Source of the DNA: Leadbetterella sp.
Lineage (GTDB): Bacteria > Bacteroidota > Bacteroidia > Cytophagales > Spirosomataceae
Direction of reading: 5' to 3'
Length of the DNA: 64,000 nucleotides
NCBI GenBank assembly: GCA_019638185.1
Contig: JAHBUH010000008.1
Coordinates: forward strand, 62,001 to 126,000
In this document: piece by piece, positions 43,512-52,002 of the stretch
Position numbering within the stretch: the first letter of the stretch is position 1
How the letters are laid out: every line of letters starts with the position of its first letter
The notes under the pieces: generated by a model
What the model saw: only the letters and a program-made list of their open reading frames with translations
What the model was told of the DNA's origin: nothing
Database searches by the model: none
Made by a program: the position numbers and the translations under genes

Positions 43512-44129
43512 TTAATCCTTAAGACCTAAATATTCTTTGACAGCATGATAATCTTTGAGATCCACCCCCTTCATTCTACCTCCCGCAGACGCCGGGATAA
43601 TGATTACACGAACCCATTGATCATCTGCAAAGAATTTTTTAGGGTCGATATTTTTGGTGAAGGTGGCATAAACATTGATCTGGCTTTTATCCGTCTTAGA
43701 TGCCCCGTAAGAAAACCAAACATGATTATCCTCAAAAACATAGTCATAAGGCAAGGCATTTATGAGTGACTTGTCTTCATACCAGGTATCGTAAACCAGG
43801 ATTATTCCGCCATTCAGGTCTGCCTGACTTAGGTTGTCGACATCACTACCAAAGACAGAAATAGCTGAGGATAAGATAGATGGCTCATAGTCCTCAATCC
43901 AGTGTTGATTATTGACTTTGACCCATCCCGTAGAATAAAAAGTAATTTTTCCGGCAAGGCCGGCCTGACCGGGAGAGCCTTGTGCCCCCGGAGGGCCCGT
44001 CTGACCAATGGGGCCTTGAGCCCCCGTAGCGCCTGAAGCTCCCTGTGGCCCGGCCTCTCCCTGAGGGCCTTCACAAGAGCTAAAAACAAATACAACAAGA
44101 ATGATAAATAAGGCAGGAATTGTTTTCAT
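43512..44129 (-). CDS. Collagen-like (Gly-X-Y) lipoprotein
   Basis: This 205-residue lipoprotein (MKTIPALFIILVVFVFSSC, lipidated Cys19) has about 13 Gly-X-Y triplets immediately after the Cys (EGPQGEAGPQGASGATG, GPIGQTGPPGAQGSPG), then a ~140-residue globular C-terminus (ITFYSTGWVKVNNQHW, PYDYVFEDNHVWFSYG). The triplet region should form a short surface collagen stalk holding the domain. The C-terminal domain is typical of Bacteroidota collagen-like surface proteins; its function is unknown. It is encoded upstream of the NarL/TPR-kinase pair on the same strand. Confidence 0.85.
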   Translation of the reverse strand: MKTIPALFIILVVFVFSSCEGPQGEAGPQGASGATGAQGPIGQTGPPGAQGSPGQAGLAGKITFYSTGWVKVNNQHWIEDYEPSILSSAISVFGSDVDNLSQADLNGGIILVYDTWYEDKSLINALPYDYVFEDNHVWFSYGASKTDKSQINVYATFTKNIDPKKFFADDQWVRVIIIPASAGGRMKGVDLKDYHAVKEYLGLKD

Positions 44130-44232
44130 AATAATCTGGTTTTTTGTGTAAAATTCCAAACCAGGCAATTGTCATGCATCAACCAAAAACAGTATATTAA
44201 GAAATACCCCAAAAGGTGTAGTTTTGAGCGGA

Positions 44233-44292
44233 TATAACCACATAGGTACATAGAAAAAAAAGTATAGGAGACTATGTAACTATGTGGTTATA
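44233..44292. repeat. 21-bp imperfect inverted repeat (REP-like hairpin)
   Basis: TATAACCACATAGGTACATAG (44233-44253) pairs with CTATGTAACTATGTGGTTATA (44272-44292) with one mismatch across an 18-nt loop. Each arm contains two CATAG motifs. It lies between the collagen-like gene and lpdA, in the 176-bp gap. It resembles dispersed palindromic elements of Bacteroidota, but only one copy is visible here. Confidence 0.75.
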
Positions 44293-44296
44293 AACA

Positions 44297-44324
44297 AAGG
44301 GCTCCCGGTTTCCCGGAAGCCCTT
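44297..44324 (-). terminator. Terminator of lpdA
   Basis: AAGGGCT-CCCGG and its complement AGCCCTT form a strong GC-rich hairpin 21 bp beyond the lpdA stop on the minus strand; the trailing T-tract is short (TTTGTTTAT). Confidence 0.6.
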
Positions 44325-44344
44325 ATAAAAATCCTCAATTCTTC

Positions 44345-45736
44345 TTACAAATGGATCACCTCGCCGTAGGCGGCTGCGGTAGCCTCCATAATGGCCTCTG
44401 ACATGGTAGGGTGCGGGTGTACTGACTTCAGCACTTCCATACCGGTGGTTTCCAGGTTACGGGCCACTACTGCCTCAGCGACCATCTCCGTAACGTTAGC
44501 GCCTATCATGTGACAGCCCAGCCACTCGCCGTATTTGGCGTCAAAGATCACCTTCACAAAGCCTTCGGGAGCACCGGCGGCCTTGGCTTTACCGGAAGCC
44601 GAGAACGGGAATTTACCCACTTTGATCTCGTATCCTTTTTCTTTGGCCGCTTTTTCAGTTAAGCCTACGGAAGCGATCTCCGGCGTACAGTAGGTACATC
44701 CCGGGATGTTTCCATAGTTCAGGGGCTGCGGATGATGCCCGGCGATCTTCTCCACGCAGATGATCCCTTCAGCCGAGGCTACGTGTGCCAGCGCCTGGCC
44801 GGGTACCACGTCACCAATGGCATAATAGCCGGGTACATTAGTCTGGTAATATTTGTCTACCAGGATTTTTCCTTTATCGGTAGCTATTCCTGTCTCTTCC
44901 AGGCCTATACCTTCTATATTGGCCTGGATCCCTGCCGCTGACAGCACGATATCCGACTCTATGGTGATCTCTCCTTTCGGTGTTTTCACGGTAGAAACAC
45001 AGCCTTTTCCGGAAATATCCACTTTCTCCACGCTGGAGCTGGTATAAATCTCCACGCCCAGCTTTTTATAGTGTTTGGCCAGTTCTTTGGAAACATCCTC
45101 GTCTTCTACCGGCACTATATTCGGCATAAATTCCACGATGGTCACCTTGGTGCCCATGCTGGCATATACATACGCAAACTCCACCCCGATGGCCCCGGAA
45201 CCGATCACCACCATGGATTTTGGCTGCTTATCCAGTACCATGGCTTTGCGGTAGTCGATCACCTTCTCACCATCTATAGCCACATTAGGAAGCTGGCGGG
45301 CACGGGCACCGGTGGCAATGATAATGTGCTTACCTTCCACGGTGCTGATCTTGCCGTCTTTATCTTTCACCTCCACTTTTTTGCCCGGCTTAACGGTTCC
45401 GAAGCCGTCGATCACATCGATTTTATTCTTTTTCATCAGAAACTGCACCCCTTTGCTCATCCCATCGGCTACACCCCGGGAGCGGGCAATGACCGCATTG
45501 AAGTCGGCATCGGCTTTACCCACCTTAATCCCGTAATCTTCTGCATGCTGAATATATTGGAAAACCTGGGCTGATTTTAATAAGGCTTTGGTAGGGATAC
45601 ATCCCCAGTTAAGGCAAACTCCTCCTAAATTCTCTTTCTCCACCACTGCCACTTTTAACCCTAACTGTGACGCCCGGATAGCCGTTACATATCCACCGGG
45701 GCCGCTACCCAAAATCACCACATCATATTGTGCCAT
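44345..45736 (-). CDS. lpdA: Dihydrolipoyl dehydrogenase (E3)
   Basis: The 463-residue flavoprotein regenerates lipoamide in the pyruvate, 2-oxoglutarate and branched-chain dehydrogenase complexes and the glycine cleavage system. FAD motif GSGPGGYVTAIRASQLG, redox-active disulfide GGVCLNWGCIPTKALL, NAD motif GSGAIGVEFA, and the C-terminal catalytic HPHPTMSEA are all intact. No E1 or E2 gene is adjacent, so E3 is shared and stand-alone. Confidence 0.97.
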   Translation of the reverse strand: MAQYDVVILGSGPGGYVTAIRASQLGLKVAVVEKENLGGVCLNWGCIPTKALLKSAQVFQYIQHAEDYGIKVGKADADFNAVIARSRGVADGMSKGVQFLMKKNKIDVIDGFGTVKPGKKVEVKDKDGKISTVEGKHIIIATGARARQLPNVAIDGEKVIDYRKAMVLDKQPKSMVVIGSGAIGVEFAYVYASMGTKVTIVEFMPNIVPVEDEDVSKELAKHYKKLGVEIYTSSSVEKVDISGKGCVSTVKTPKGEITIESDIVLSAAGIQANIEGIGLEETGIATDKGKILVDKYYQTNVPGYYAIGDVVPGQALAHVASAEGIICVEKIAGHHPQPLNYGNIPGCTYCTPEIASVGLTEKAAKEKGYEIKVGKFPFSASGKAKAAGAPEGFVKVIFDAKYGEWLGCHMIGANVTEMVAEAVVARNLETTGMEVLKSVHPHPTMSEAIMEATAAAYGEVIHL

Positions 45737-45768
45737 ATTTCTGACTTTTAAGTTTTAAAAAATGATGA

Positions 45769-45776
45769 CAAATTTA
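45769..45776 (-). promoter_or_regulatory. -7 element of lpdA
   Basis: The minus strand reads TAAATTTG, a perfect TAnnTTTG, 32 bp before the lpdA ATG. The following 45777-45995 holds no gene I can support. Confidence 0.5.
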
Positions 45777-45995
45777 AACAATATAATTTAACGCGGAAAT
45801 CTAAGTACCCCTCTATTGGAAATTAATAGTTATAATTGTCGGATTTCTATGTAGACGACCAACCGTGTGATTCGCTGGCGGTATGTGCTGATGATAGGAT
45901 ATGAAAGGATTCCGGGATGATGATTAAACGCTTTTAGTGAACTAATCAGTGAAAGATTTGTTATTGAATAAGTCCGGAAGATATATGCGGTTTTT

Positions 45996-46026
45996 CTTGG
46001 GATGTTTGGAAAATCGTTTATCTTTG
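45996..46026 (+). promoter_or_regulatory. Promoter of the greA leader
   Basis: TATCTTTG (46019-46026) is a perfect -7 box and CTTG (45996-45999) a one-mismatch -33 box at 19-bp spacing. Transcription should start near 46033, about 160 nt before greA. Confidence 0.65.
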
Positions 46027-46032
46027 CATGAA

Positions 46033-46143
46033 AGTTTTGAACAAATGAGAAGAAACGATATCAAAAAATCAGGTCAGACTTAGAAGCGGTTTCTGAAATG
46101 AAATATACTTTCAGGAACGGTTTTAAACCGTTCTTTTTTTTTC
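46033..46143 (+). ncRNA. greA leader RNA with competing hairpins (GraL-like candidate)
   Basis: The leader has a 12-codon ORF (46046-46084, MRRNDIKKSGQT) and two mutually exclusive structures. GTTTCTGAAA pairs with TTTCAGGAAC (46089-46118, one G-U), and GAACGGTTT pairs with AAACCGTTC (46115-46133), followed by a run of T. They share the bases GAAC at 46115-46118, so forming the first breaks the terminator stem. This is the logic of an attenuator or of a terminated small RNA. E. coli greA has a leader that ends in an intrinsic terminator, giving the GraL small RNA. Similar function here is inferred. Confidence 0.55.
46115..46143 (+). terminator. Intrinsic terminator in the greA leader
   Basis: GAACGGTTT TA AAACCGTTC followed by nine or ten T residues, 53 bp before the greA ATG. 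A perfect 9-bp stem. Confidence 0.9.
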
Positions 46144-46195
46144 TACCCCCGGTAAGCGGTGGGTAATTTTTTTTAATCCTTAATCATCTAAGATC

Positions 46196-46666
46196 ATGTC
46201 ATACCAATATTATACACAAGAGGGCTATGATAATTTAAAGAATAAGCTTAACGACCTTAAAACGAAAGGACGGAGGGAGGTTTCAAAGGCCCTGGCCGAG
46301 GCCAAAGACAAGGGCGACCTGTCTGAAAATGCCGAATACGATGCCGCAAAAGATGCCCAGGCCCTGCTGGAAGCGGAAATTGCCAAACTGGAAGAGCTGT
46401 TTTCCAAAGCCCGTATCCTGGACGAAACCACGATAGACACTTCTAAGGTGTCACTGATGACCACCGTGAAGATCAAAAACCTAAAGAATAAGGCCACCAT
46501 GAAATATACGCTGGTAGCCGAAGAAGAGGCCGACCTGAAGCAGGGAAAAATCTCTATCAACTCGCCTTTTGCCAAAGGGCTGCTGGGTAAAACCGTAGGT
46601 GAAAAAGCGGATATCCAGGCGCCGGGGGGAGTGGTAGAAGTAGAGGTGCTGGAGATTACGTTATAA
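46196..46666 (+). CDS. greA: Transcription elongation factor GreA
   Basis: GreA inserts its coiled coil into the RNA polymerase secondary channel and stimulates cleavage of backtracked RNA. The protein has 156 residues: an N-terminal coiled coil with the tip acidic residues in DKGDLSENAEYDAAK (Asp and Glu catalytic) and a C-terminal FKBP-like domain (SPFAKGLLGKTVGEKADIQAPGG). It lies behind the terminator-bearing leader. A second terminator hairpin follows immediately. Confidence 0.96.
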   Translation: MSYQYYTQEGYDNLKNKLNDLKTKGRREVSKALAEAKDKGDLSENAEYDAAKDAQALLEAEIAKLEELFSKARILDETTIDTSKVSLMTTVKIKNLKNKATMKYTLVAEEEADLKQGKISINSPFAKGLLGKTVGEKADIQAPGGVVEVEVLEITL

Positions 46667-46693
46667 AGTGAAAAGTTTTAGCTTTTCACTTTT
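46666..46693 (+). terminator. Terminator-like hairpin after greA
   Basis: AAGTGAAAAG (46666-46675) pairs with CTTTTCACTT (46682-46691) across a 6-nt loop, overlapping the greA stop. It ends with only a short TTTT run. Confidence 0.7.
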
Positions 46694-46714
46694 CCGGCTT
46701 TCCGCCATGAAATC

Positions 46715-47311
46715 ATGAACTATGGCCGTATCGCTCCCTGGTACCGGCCTTTAAGCCGGGTGGTCTTTGGAAATACACTGATCCAGGCTCAGCGCCTGGC
46801 GCTGGAGGCCTTACCGGCGGACGGCCGCGTGCTCATTGCCGGTGGGGGCGATGGCGAACTTCTGAAATACCTGAGCCATTGGACCGGCGCCATTGATTTT
46901 GTGGAAATCTCCGGAGAGATGATCCGGCTGGCACAGCGGCAAGCTGTACGTCCTGTTCGCTGGTTTGAACAGGACATTTTTGATTTCCGGCCTGACGGTA
47001 CCTATAATACTATCCTGTTTCCCTTTTTATTAGATAATTTTCTCCCGAAAGAGGCTGAAATACTTATTGCCCGCCTCCCGTCTTTTCTGCAGCAAAAAGG
47101 GCAGGTCATCATCATCGATTATACGGAAACGCCAAACGTATGGCAAAAAATACTGCTCCGGTCCATGTATCTCTTTTTCCGGGCAGTGGCAGATGTACGG
47201 GCTCGGGCCCTGCCTCCTATAAAAAAAATCATGCAGGAAAACGGTTTCTGTCTATCCCGCGCATTTAGCCTTTATGGCGGATTTATAGAAGTGAAATATT
47301 ATCATCGGTGA
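46715..47311 (+). CDS. Class I SAM-dependent methyltransferase
   Basis: This 198-residue protein has a Rossmann methyltransferase fold with SAM motif VLIAGGGDGELLKYL, acidic motif FVEISGEMIRLAQ and a motif-III-like FLLDNFLPKEAE. A C-terminal helical stretch (KILLRSMYLFFRAVAD) may contact a membrane or lipid quinone. The substrate is not recognised; it is not UbiE, which is present at 36515. It follows greA by 48 bp and precedes a strong terminator. Confidence 0.82.
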   Translation: MNYGRIAPWYRPLSRVVFGNTLIQAQRLALEALPADGRVLIAGGGDGELLKYLSHWTGAIDFVEISGEMIRLAQRQAVRPVRWFEQDIFDFRPDGTYNTILFPFLLDNFLPKEAEILIARLPSFLQQKGQVIIIDYTETPNVWQKILLRSMYLFFRAVADVRARALPPIKKIMQENGFCLSRAFSLYGGFIEVKYYHR

Positions 47312-47339
47312 AAATCCTTGCGGATTTTCACCGATTTTT
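47304..47339 (+). terminator. Intrinsic terminator of the methyltransferase gene
   Basis: ATCGGTGAAAATCC (47304-47317) pairs with GGATTTTCACCGAT (47322-47335), a perfect 14-bp stem with a TTGC loop, then TTTTC. The left arm includes the methyltransferase stop codon. It also serves the convergent M1/ABC gene. Confidence 0.88.
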
Positions 47340-50300
47340 CAGATCTCTTTCCGGTTATCATTGGAGTCCGTATCAATCAGCTTATTGTAGGGATCCACGC
47401 CCACTTCTACCGGCTTCTCATCTACGATCACGGAGATTTTGTTGGAGATTTTCGTGATTTTATACCGCTTCAGGTAGATCTCATGATCGTACTCGTAGTT
47501 GGCTTTTTTCTTCTTTTCTCCAAATACCCCCACTTCAATGTAATCTGCCAGCGGTAAGGATTTCAGGTCCTTTTTACCGGTTCCTTCCGTCAGGGTTTTG
47601 CCGTCAGCATCAGCATACACGCGCTTGCCTTTCTTATCGGTGCGGTATTTGGCCACTTTAAACTCGATATCCACCTGGTATTTGCCGTTAGGCAGCTTTG
47701 TGGAGGTCACTTTGCTGACCTTGTTGTTATACAGGGTGATGGTCTCGAACATATCCTTGATCAGGTACTGCAGGCTGTCAGGGGTAGCCCGGCGGATATG
47801 ATCCACAAATTCCAGGGAAGTGGTGTAGGGCGGCTCCTGGAAGGCTACATCTCCGATATACCCTTTCAGGACGTTATTGAAATTCTTTTCGCCGAGGTAA
47901 TCGCTCATGGCATAAAGCACCAGCGAGCCTTTGTTATAATGGATATACTGCTGGTTCTCGTTATACATCAGCGGGTTTTCACTTTTCCATTCGGCGGCCC
48001 GGCCCAGCAGGTACTTATCCAATGCATCTTTCAGGAATTTCCGCATCTGGAATTTCCCGTAGCGTTTTTCCAGCACCCTTAAAGAGCTGTATTCCGAGAG
48101 CGACTCTGACATGAGCGTAGCCCCCTTCACATTGGCACCGATCACCTGGTGGGCCCACCACTGGTGCGCCAGTTCGTGGGCGGTGATGGAATAGGGATAA
48201 TCTACGGCGTTAGGCTTATTTTCATCTACCCAGGCTATAAACCCTACCTCTTCTGAATACGGAATAGTATTAGGGAACGACTGGGCAAAGCTCCCCTCCG
48301 TGCGCGGGAATTCCACGATCCGTACCTGGCGGTGCTGATAAGGACTGAAGTTCTCCGTATAATAATCCAGGGAGTGCTTCAGGGAGGTGATCATCCTGTC
48401 CAGGTTATACTCGTGGCCCTTCTGGTAGTAAATCTCCAGGTTAACGCCTTTGTATTTTTCCTTCCGTACATCATAGCGTGCCGAGTTAAAGGCATAGAAG
48501 TTCAGGATGGGCTTATCCATCTTATAGTGGAAATATTTCCGCCCGTTTTCCACCCACTCTTTCTGAAGATACCCCGGCGCTATAGCCACCTGGTCTTCCG
48601 AGGTGCTGACGGTGGCTTCAAAGCTGATCCAGTCGGCGTTATTGGAAATGTAGTTATTTTGCCGGGCTTTCATATCCGTAGGTTCGGCCATTCTTTCCCG
48701 GTCTTTCAGGCCGTATTTCTTACGGATATCGTTATCTTCGATCTCGGCCGATTCCTGGTAGCCGAAAGAAGGGAAAAGCGCAAAGTTATTGATGAAAGTA
48801 CCGTTTTCCAGCACGGGCGACTCATCAGCCAGCCAGGTATTCCGTTCATTTTCCACAATAACCGTGGTCTTCAGGGAGTCCCCCGGTGAAAGCGGCCTTT
48901 CCAGCCGGTAAATCCGGAATCTCAGGGAGGAGTCATTGAATATCTCTTTATTCGGAATGCTGAATTGAATGCTGCGAAGGTTTTTCCCGTAGTCTACGAT
49001 CAGCGAATCTATGGTTTTACCCGTCTTATTGACCAGGGTCAGATAAGCCGTAGCATTATAATTTCTTTCTTTAGGGAAAATGTGCATTTCCACCTTCACA
49101 TCCGTGATCCGCGGCTGGGGGGTATCGGAATACCGTTTATATTTTTTCTCGTAGTTAATATTCCGTAATTCCTGCTCTTTACCGGTATAAAACGGCTTAG
49201 CCACCGCCACCTGGTAATAGAGTGCATACCCCAGCCCCACAAAGGCCGCCAGGCTTAGCAGTACAGGCACCGCCACCGGCAGGCTGAAGCGCGAAGCGGC
49301 CGTACGAATCCGGTCTTTCACGCCGGAGAAGGAACCTCTGCGCCATAACAGCAGGGTGAGGCCGTACAGCCCGCCGCAAAACAGCAGCCAGTAGAATTTC
49401 CAGATGAGCTGGCCCCGGAAGCTCCCAAAGCCGTTCATGTCCGAGTATACTACACCGGGCGCCCAGTTAAAATGAAAAACGGGCAGCTCTACCCCTATTT
49501 TACGCAGCCCCAGGGGGATCATCATCACGATAATCAGGGCAATGAAACCCAGCATATAGTTCCGGAACAGCGACTGAACAAAGAGCGCAAGGATAATGAG
49601 GATCACGAAATTAATCATGCGGAAGCCCAGCAGCTCTTTCATATACACTCCCGGCTCAAAATTATAGTAGCCATAATAGGCCTGCACCAGCATTCCGGAT
49701 ACAATGGCCGTCACCATCAGCACCACACACATGCCCAGAAGGGCCAGGAACTTGGAGAAAAGCATCACCCAGTTAGGAATAGGCGTGGAATCTACCAGGA
49801 GGTTCATACGGTGGGTGGTGGCCTGCTGGATCAGCACACCGGCAAACAGGAAGACCAGGATCTGCCCGAAAAACAGGAACTGCCCGCTGATGCTGCCCAG
49901 GATCTTCCAGGTGACCGGGTAGGTCTTGGTACCCAGAAGGTCTTCTCCCAGGGTATACCCGGATACGATGACAAATAGGAACAGCACCGCCACAATGGAA
50001 ATAAACACCCAGTTTTTCACAATGGAGCGGAACTCTACCCCCGCCAGGCTAAGGGCCGTACGGAGATTTTGTACAAATGAAAAATCAAAGGTCACGGCCG
50101 GCAGGTTGATCCGGAAGACGCTCTGGAAATTATCTTTCACCACCCGTTCAGGGGTTTTCTGACGCAGCAGGCTGACGGGCGACTGGGAAAACGAGAAGGT
50201 CAGGTAGGCGACTACCAGGGCCAGAATCCCCGTTCCTACCCAGATGGCCCGGTTCAGGAAAATAGCTTTATCCAGGGGAATATCATTCACGTTCTGTTCT

Positions 50301-50989
50301 TCTATGGACCAGTACTTGCTCACATAGCTCAGCGCTTCCTGCCCGTAGGGTTCTATCAGGGCGGCAATGAACTTATCATCCATGTTCTCGGTCAGGTTAC
50401 CGATCACGATCTGCAGGATGAGCAGGACCAGGATAAAAATGAAGCCGATGTAAACGTTCCGGGTGAGGGTCACCAGCAGAAAGATGATGGCCCCGATAAA
50501 GAAGATGTTAGGGATCACGAAGATCACGTAGCTCTGGATAAAGGCCCACAGGCGGAAAGGCCCCATCAGTTCCTGGTTAGCAAAAGGCAGTACCGAGGCA
50601 ATGATAAAAGCCAGGCCAATGGACAGGGAGATGATCACGGTGATCAGCATTCCGCTCAGGAATTTCCCGGCCAGGTAATCGCGCTTACTGAAAGGGTAGG
50701 AGTAAAGTACGCTGTGCACGTTATACTTGTAGTCCCGATACACCGTGGCCCCGATCACCGTAGGAATGATGAAGTTCAGCAGCTGCGAGAAGCCGTTGAT
50801 CAGGCTGTTTACCGCCAGCGGCGAGTTATAGTAGGTATTTGACGTGGTGGTTACGGTGAAAGCATCAAAATAGCCTAAGGCAGACGCCATCACCAGGAAC
50901 CCGATCACGAAAAAGACCGCGAAATAGATATAAAAAGACGGCTGGCTGAACCATCGTTTTGTTTCAAAAGAAAATATAGTTCCCAGCAT
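47339..50989 (-). CDS. ABC-2 permease fused to an M1-family aminopeptidase
   Basis: The 1216-residue fusion has an N-terminal ABC-2-type permease region with about 12 transmembrane helices (residues 1-600, for example FYIYFAVFFVIGFLVMASA and NFIIPTVIGATVYRDYKYN). A C-terminal M1 metallopeptidase follows, with zinc site ITAHELAHQWWAHQV (about residue 936) and the third ligand Glu in SESLSEYSS. A gap-free overlap links it to the upstream ATPase gene. The peptidase domain would face the periplasm. The family occurs in Bacteroidota with no characterised function. Confidence 0.9.
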   Translation of the reverse strand: MLGTIFSFETKRWFSQPSFYIYFAVFFVIGFLVMASALGYFDAFTVTTTSNTYYNSPLAVNSLINGFSQLLNFIIPTVIGATVYRDYKYNVHSVLYSYPFSKRDYLAGKFLSGMLITVIISLSIGLAFIIASVLPFANQELMGPFRLWAFIQSYVIFVIPNIFFIGAIIFLLVTLTRNVYIGFIFILVLLILQIVIGNLTENMDDKFIAALIEPYGQEALSYVSKYWSIEEQNVNDIPLDKAIFLNRAIWVGTGILALVVAYLTFSFSQSPVSLLRQKTPERVVKDNFQSVFRINLPAVTFDFSFVQNLRTALSLAGVEFRSIVKNWVFISIVAVLFLFVIVSGYTLGEDLLGTKTYPVTWKILGSISGQFLFFGQILVFLFAGVLIQQATTHRMNLLVDSTPIPNWVMLFSKFLALLGMCVVLMVTAIVSGMLVQAYYGYYNFEPGVYMKELLGFRMINFVILIILALFVQSLFRNYMLGFIALIIVMMIPLGLRKIGVELPVFHFNWAPGVVYSDMNGFGSFRGQLIWKFYWLLFCGGLYGLTLLLWRRGSFSGVKDRIRTAASRFSLPVAVPVLLSLAAFVGLGYALYYQVAVAKPFYTGKEQELRNINYEKKYKRYSDTPQPRITDVKVEMHIFPKERNYNATAYLTLVNKTGKTIDSLIVDYGKNLRSIQFSIPNKEIFNDSSLRFRIYRLERPLSPGDSLKTTVIVENERNTWLADESPVLENGTFINNFALFPSFGYQESAEIEDNDIRKKYGLKDRERMAEPTDMKARQNNYISNNADWISFEATVSTSEDQVAIAPGYLQKEWVENGRKYFHYKMDKPILNFYAFNSARYDVRKEKYKGVNLEIYYQKGHEYNLDRMITSLKHSLDYYTENFSPYQHRQVRIVEFPRTEGSFAQSFPNTIPYSEEVGFIAWVDENKPNAVDYPYSITAHELAHQWWAHQVIGANVKGATLMSESLSEYSSLRVLEKRYGKFQMRKFLKDALDKYLLGRAAEWKSENPLMYNENQQYIHYNKGSLVLYAMSDYLGEKNFNNVLKGYIGDVAFQEPPYTTSLEFVDHIRRATPDSLQYLIKDMFETITLYNNKVSKVTSTKLPNGKYQVDIEFKVAKYRTDKKGKRVYADADGKTLTEGTGKKDLKSLPLADYIEVGVFGEKKKKANYEYDHEIYLKRYKITKISNKISVIVDEKPVEVGVDPYNKLIDTDSNDNRKEI

Positions 50990-51867
50990 CAGATCGTTTC
51001 ATTTTTCAGTGCTACAAAATAAACATCTTCCAGGCCGGGGGTGGCGGGCACGAAGGTCTCGTTAGGCTGCTCTTCACTATACACCCGTATATTCAGGGTA
51101 TTGTCCGGGTTATAATTGGAAGAAAGCACCTTAAAATCTTTCATGAAGGCCTCTGCATCTTCCCGTTCAATGATCCGCATCCAGATCTTTCCTTTCAGGG
51201 CGGCCTCTCCTTCTCCGGGTGTTCCCCGGAAAAGCACTTTGCCTCCATTCAGGATACCGATCTCGTGGCAGAGTTCCCGTACGTCATCTACAATATGCGT
51301 GGAAAAAATGACGGTATGGTTAGCGCCTATTTCCCGCAGAACATTCAGGAAACGGTGGCGTTCAGCCGGGTCCAGCCCGGCGGTGGGCTCATCCACAATG
51401 ATGAGCTTGGGGTTATTCAGCAGCAGCTGGGCTATTCCGAAACGCTGTTTCATCCCGCCGGAATACCCGCTCACACTCTTCTTCCGTACATCCCAGAGGT
51501 TAGTGATCTCCAGCACTTCCTGGATGAGCTTTTTGCGGTCGGCTTTCTGACTTACTCCCTTCAGCCGGGCAAAATAATCCAGCAGGTCTTCGGCTGAAAA
51601 ATTAGGGTATACCCCGAATTCCTGGGGCAGGTAGCCCAGCACCTTGCGAAGACTGAGCTGGTCTTTCAGCACATCTACGTCTCCGAAAGATATACTGCCG
51701 GAATCCGGCTTCTGCAGCGTGGCCACGGTACGCATGAGGGTGGATTTACCGGCGCCGTTAGGGCCGAGCAGGCCAAACATGCCGGCTCCTATTTCAAGGG
51801 ATACATCATCCAGGGCTTTCACCCCGTTTTTATAGGTTTTACTCAGGTTTTGGATGGTTAAGCGCAT
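50989..51867 (-). CDS. ABC transporter ATP-binding protein
   Basis: The 292-residue ATPase has Walker A GLLGPNGAGKST, Q-loop LPQEFGVYP, signature SGYSGGMKQR, Walker B LIIVDEPTAGLDP and the switch His in IFSTHIVDD. A C-terminal ~80-residue extension follows the ATPase core. It drives the adjacent permease/M1 fusion: its stop overlaps the fusion's ATG, so the two are coupled. Direction (export or release of a lipoprotein or peptide substrate) is not known. Confidence 0.93.
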   Translation of the reverse strand: MRLTIQNLSKTYKNGVKALDDVSLEIGAGMFGLLGPNGAGKSTLMRTVATLQKPDSGSISFGDVDVLKDQLSLRKVLGYLPQEFGVYPNFSAEDLLDYFARLKGVSQKADRKKLIQEVLEITNLWDVRKKSVSGYSGGMKQRFGIAQLLLNNPKLIIVDEPTAGLDPAERHRFLNVLREIGANHTVIFSTHIVDDVRELCHEIGILNGGKVLFRGTPGEGEAALKGKIWMRIIEREDAEAFMKDFKVLSSNYNPDNTLNIRVYSEEQPNETFVPATPGLEDVYFVALKNETI

Positions 51868-51900
51868 AAAGAGGGAGTATATAGTTTACGTTCAGTATTT

Positions 51901-51908
51901 CAAAAATA
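51901..51908 (-). promoter_or_regulatory. -7 element of the ABC-M1 operon
   Basis: The minus strand reads TATTTTTG, a perfect TAnnTTTG, 33 bp before the ATPase ATG. The divergent metG -7 box is 66 bp away. Confidence 0.5.
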
Positions 51909-51973
51909 AGGATTCTGATCCATTATTCTGCATAAAAACCGGAATTCTCCCTGAAACGAACGGTTAAAAGCGC

Positions 51974-51981
51974 TAAATTTG
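51974..51981 (+). promoter_or_regulatory. -7 element of metG
   Basis: TAAATTTG is a perfect TAnnTTTG, 21 bp before the metG ATG at 52003; this rules out the longer frame at 51979. Confidence 0.55.
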
Positions 51982-52002
51982 CATTTTTTAAACCTTGTTC
52001 CG

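Noticed and set aside
43980-44080. Nine-base periodic DNA, possible minisatellite or CRISPR-like repeats
   Set aside because: The periodicity is fully explained by Gly-X-Y codons of the collagen-like protein; no spacers or conserved repeats.
46033-46143. 6S RNA in place of a greA leader
   Set aside because: The predicted structure has no long, centrally bulged rod, and a specific terminator/anti-terminator pair fits better; not excluded outright.
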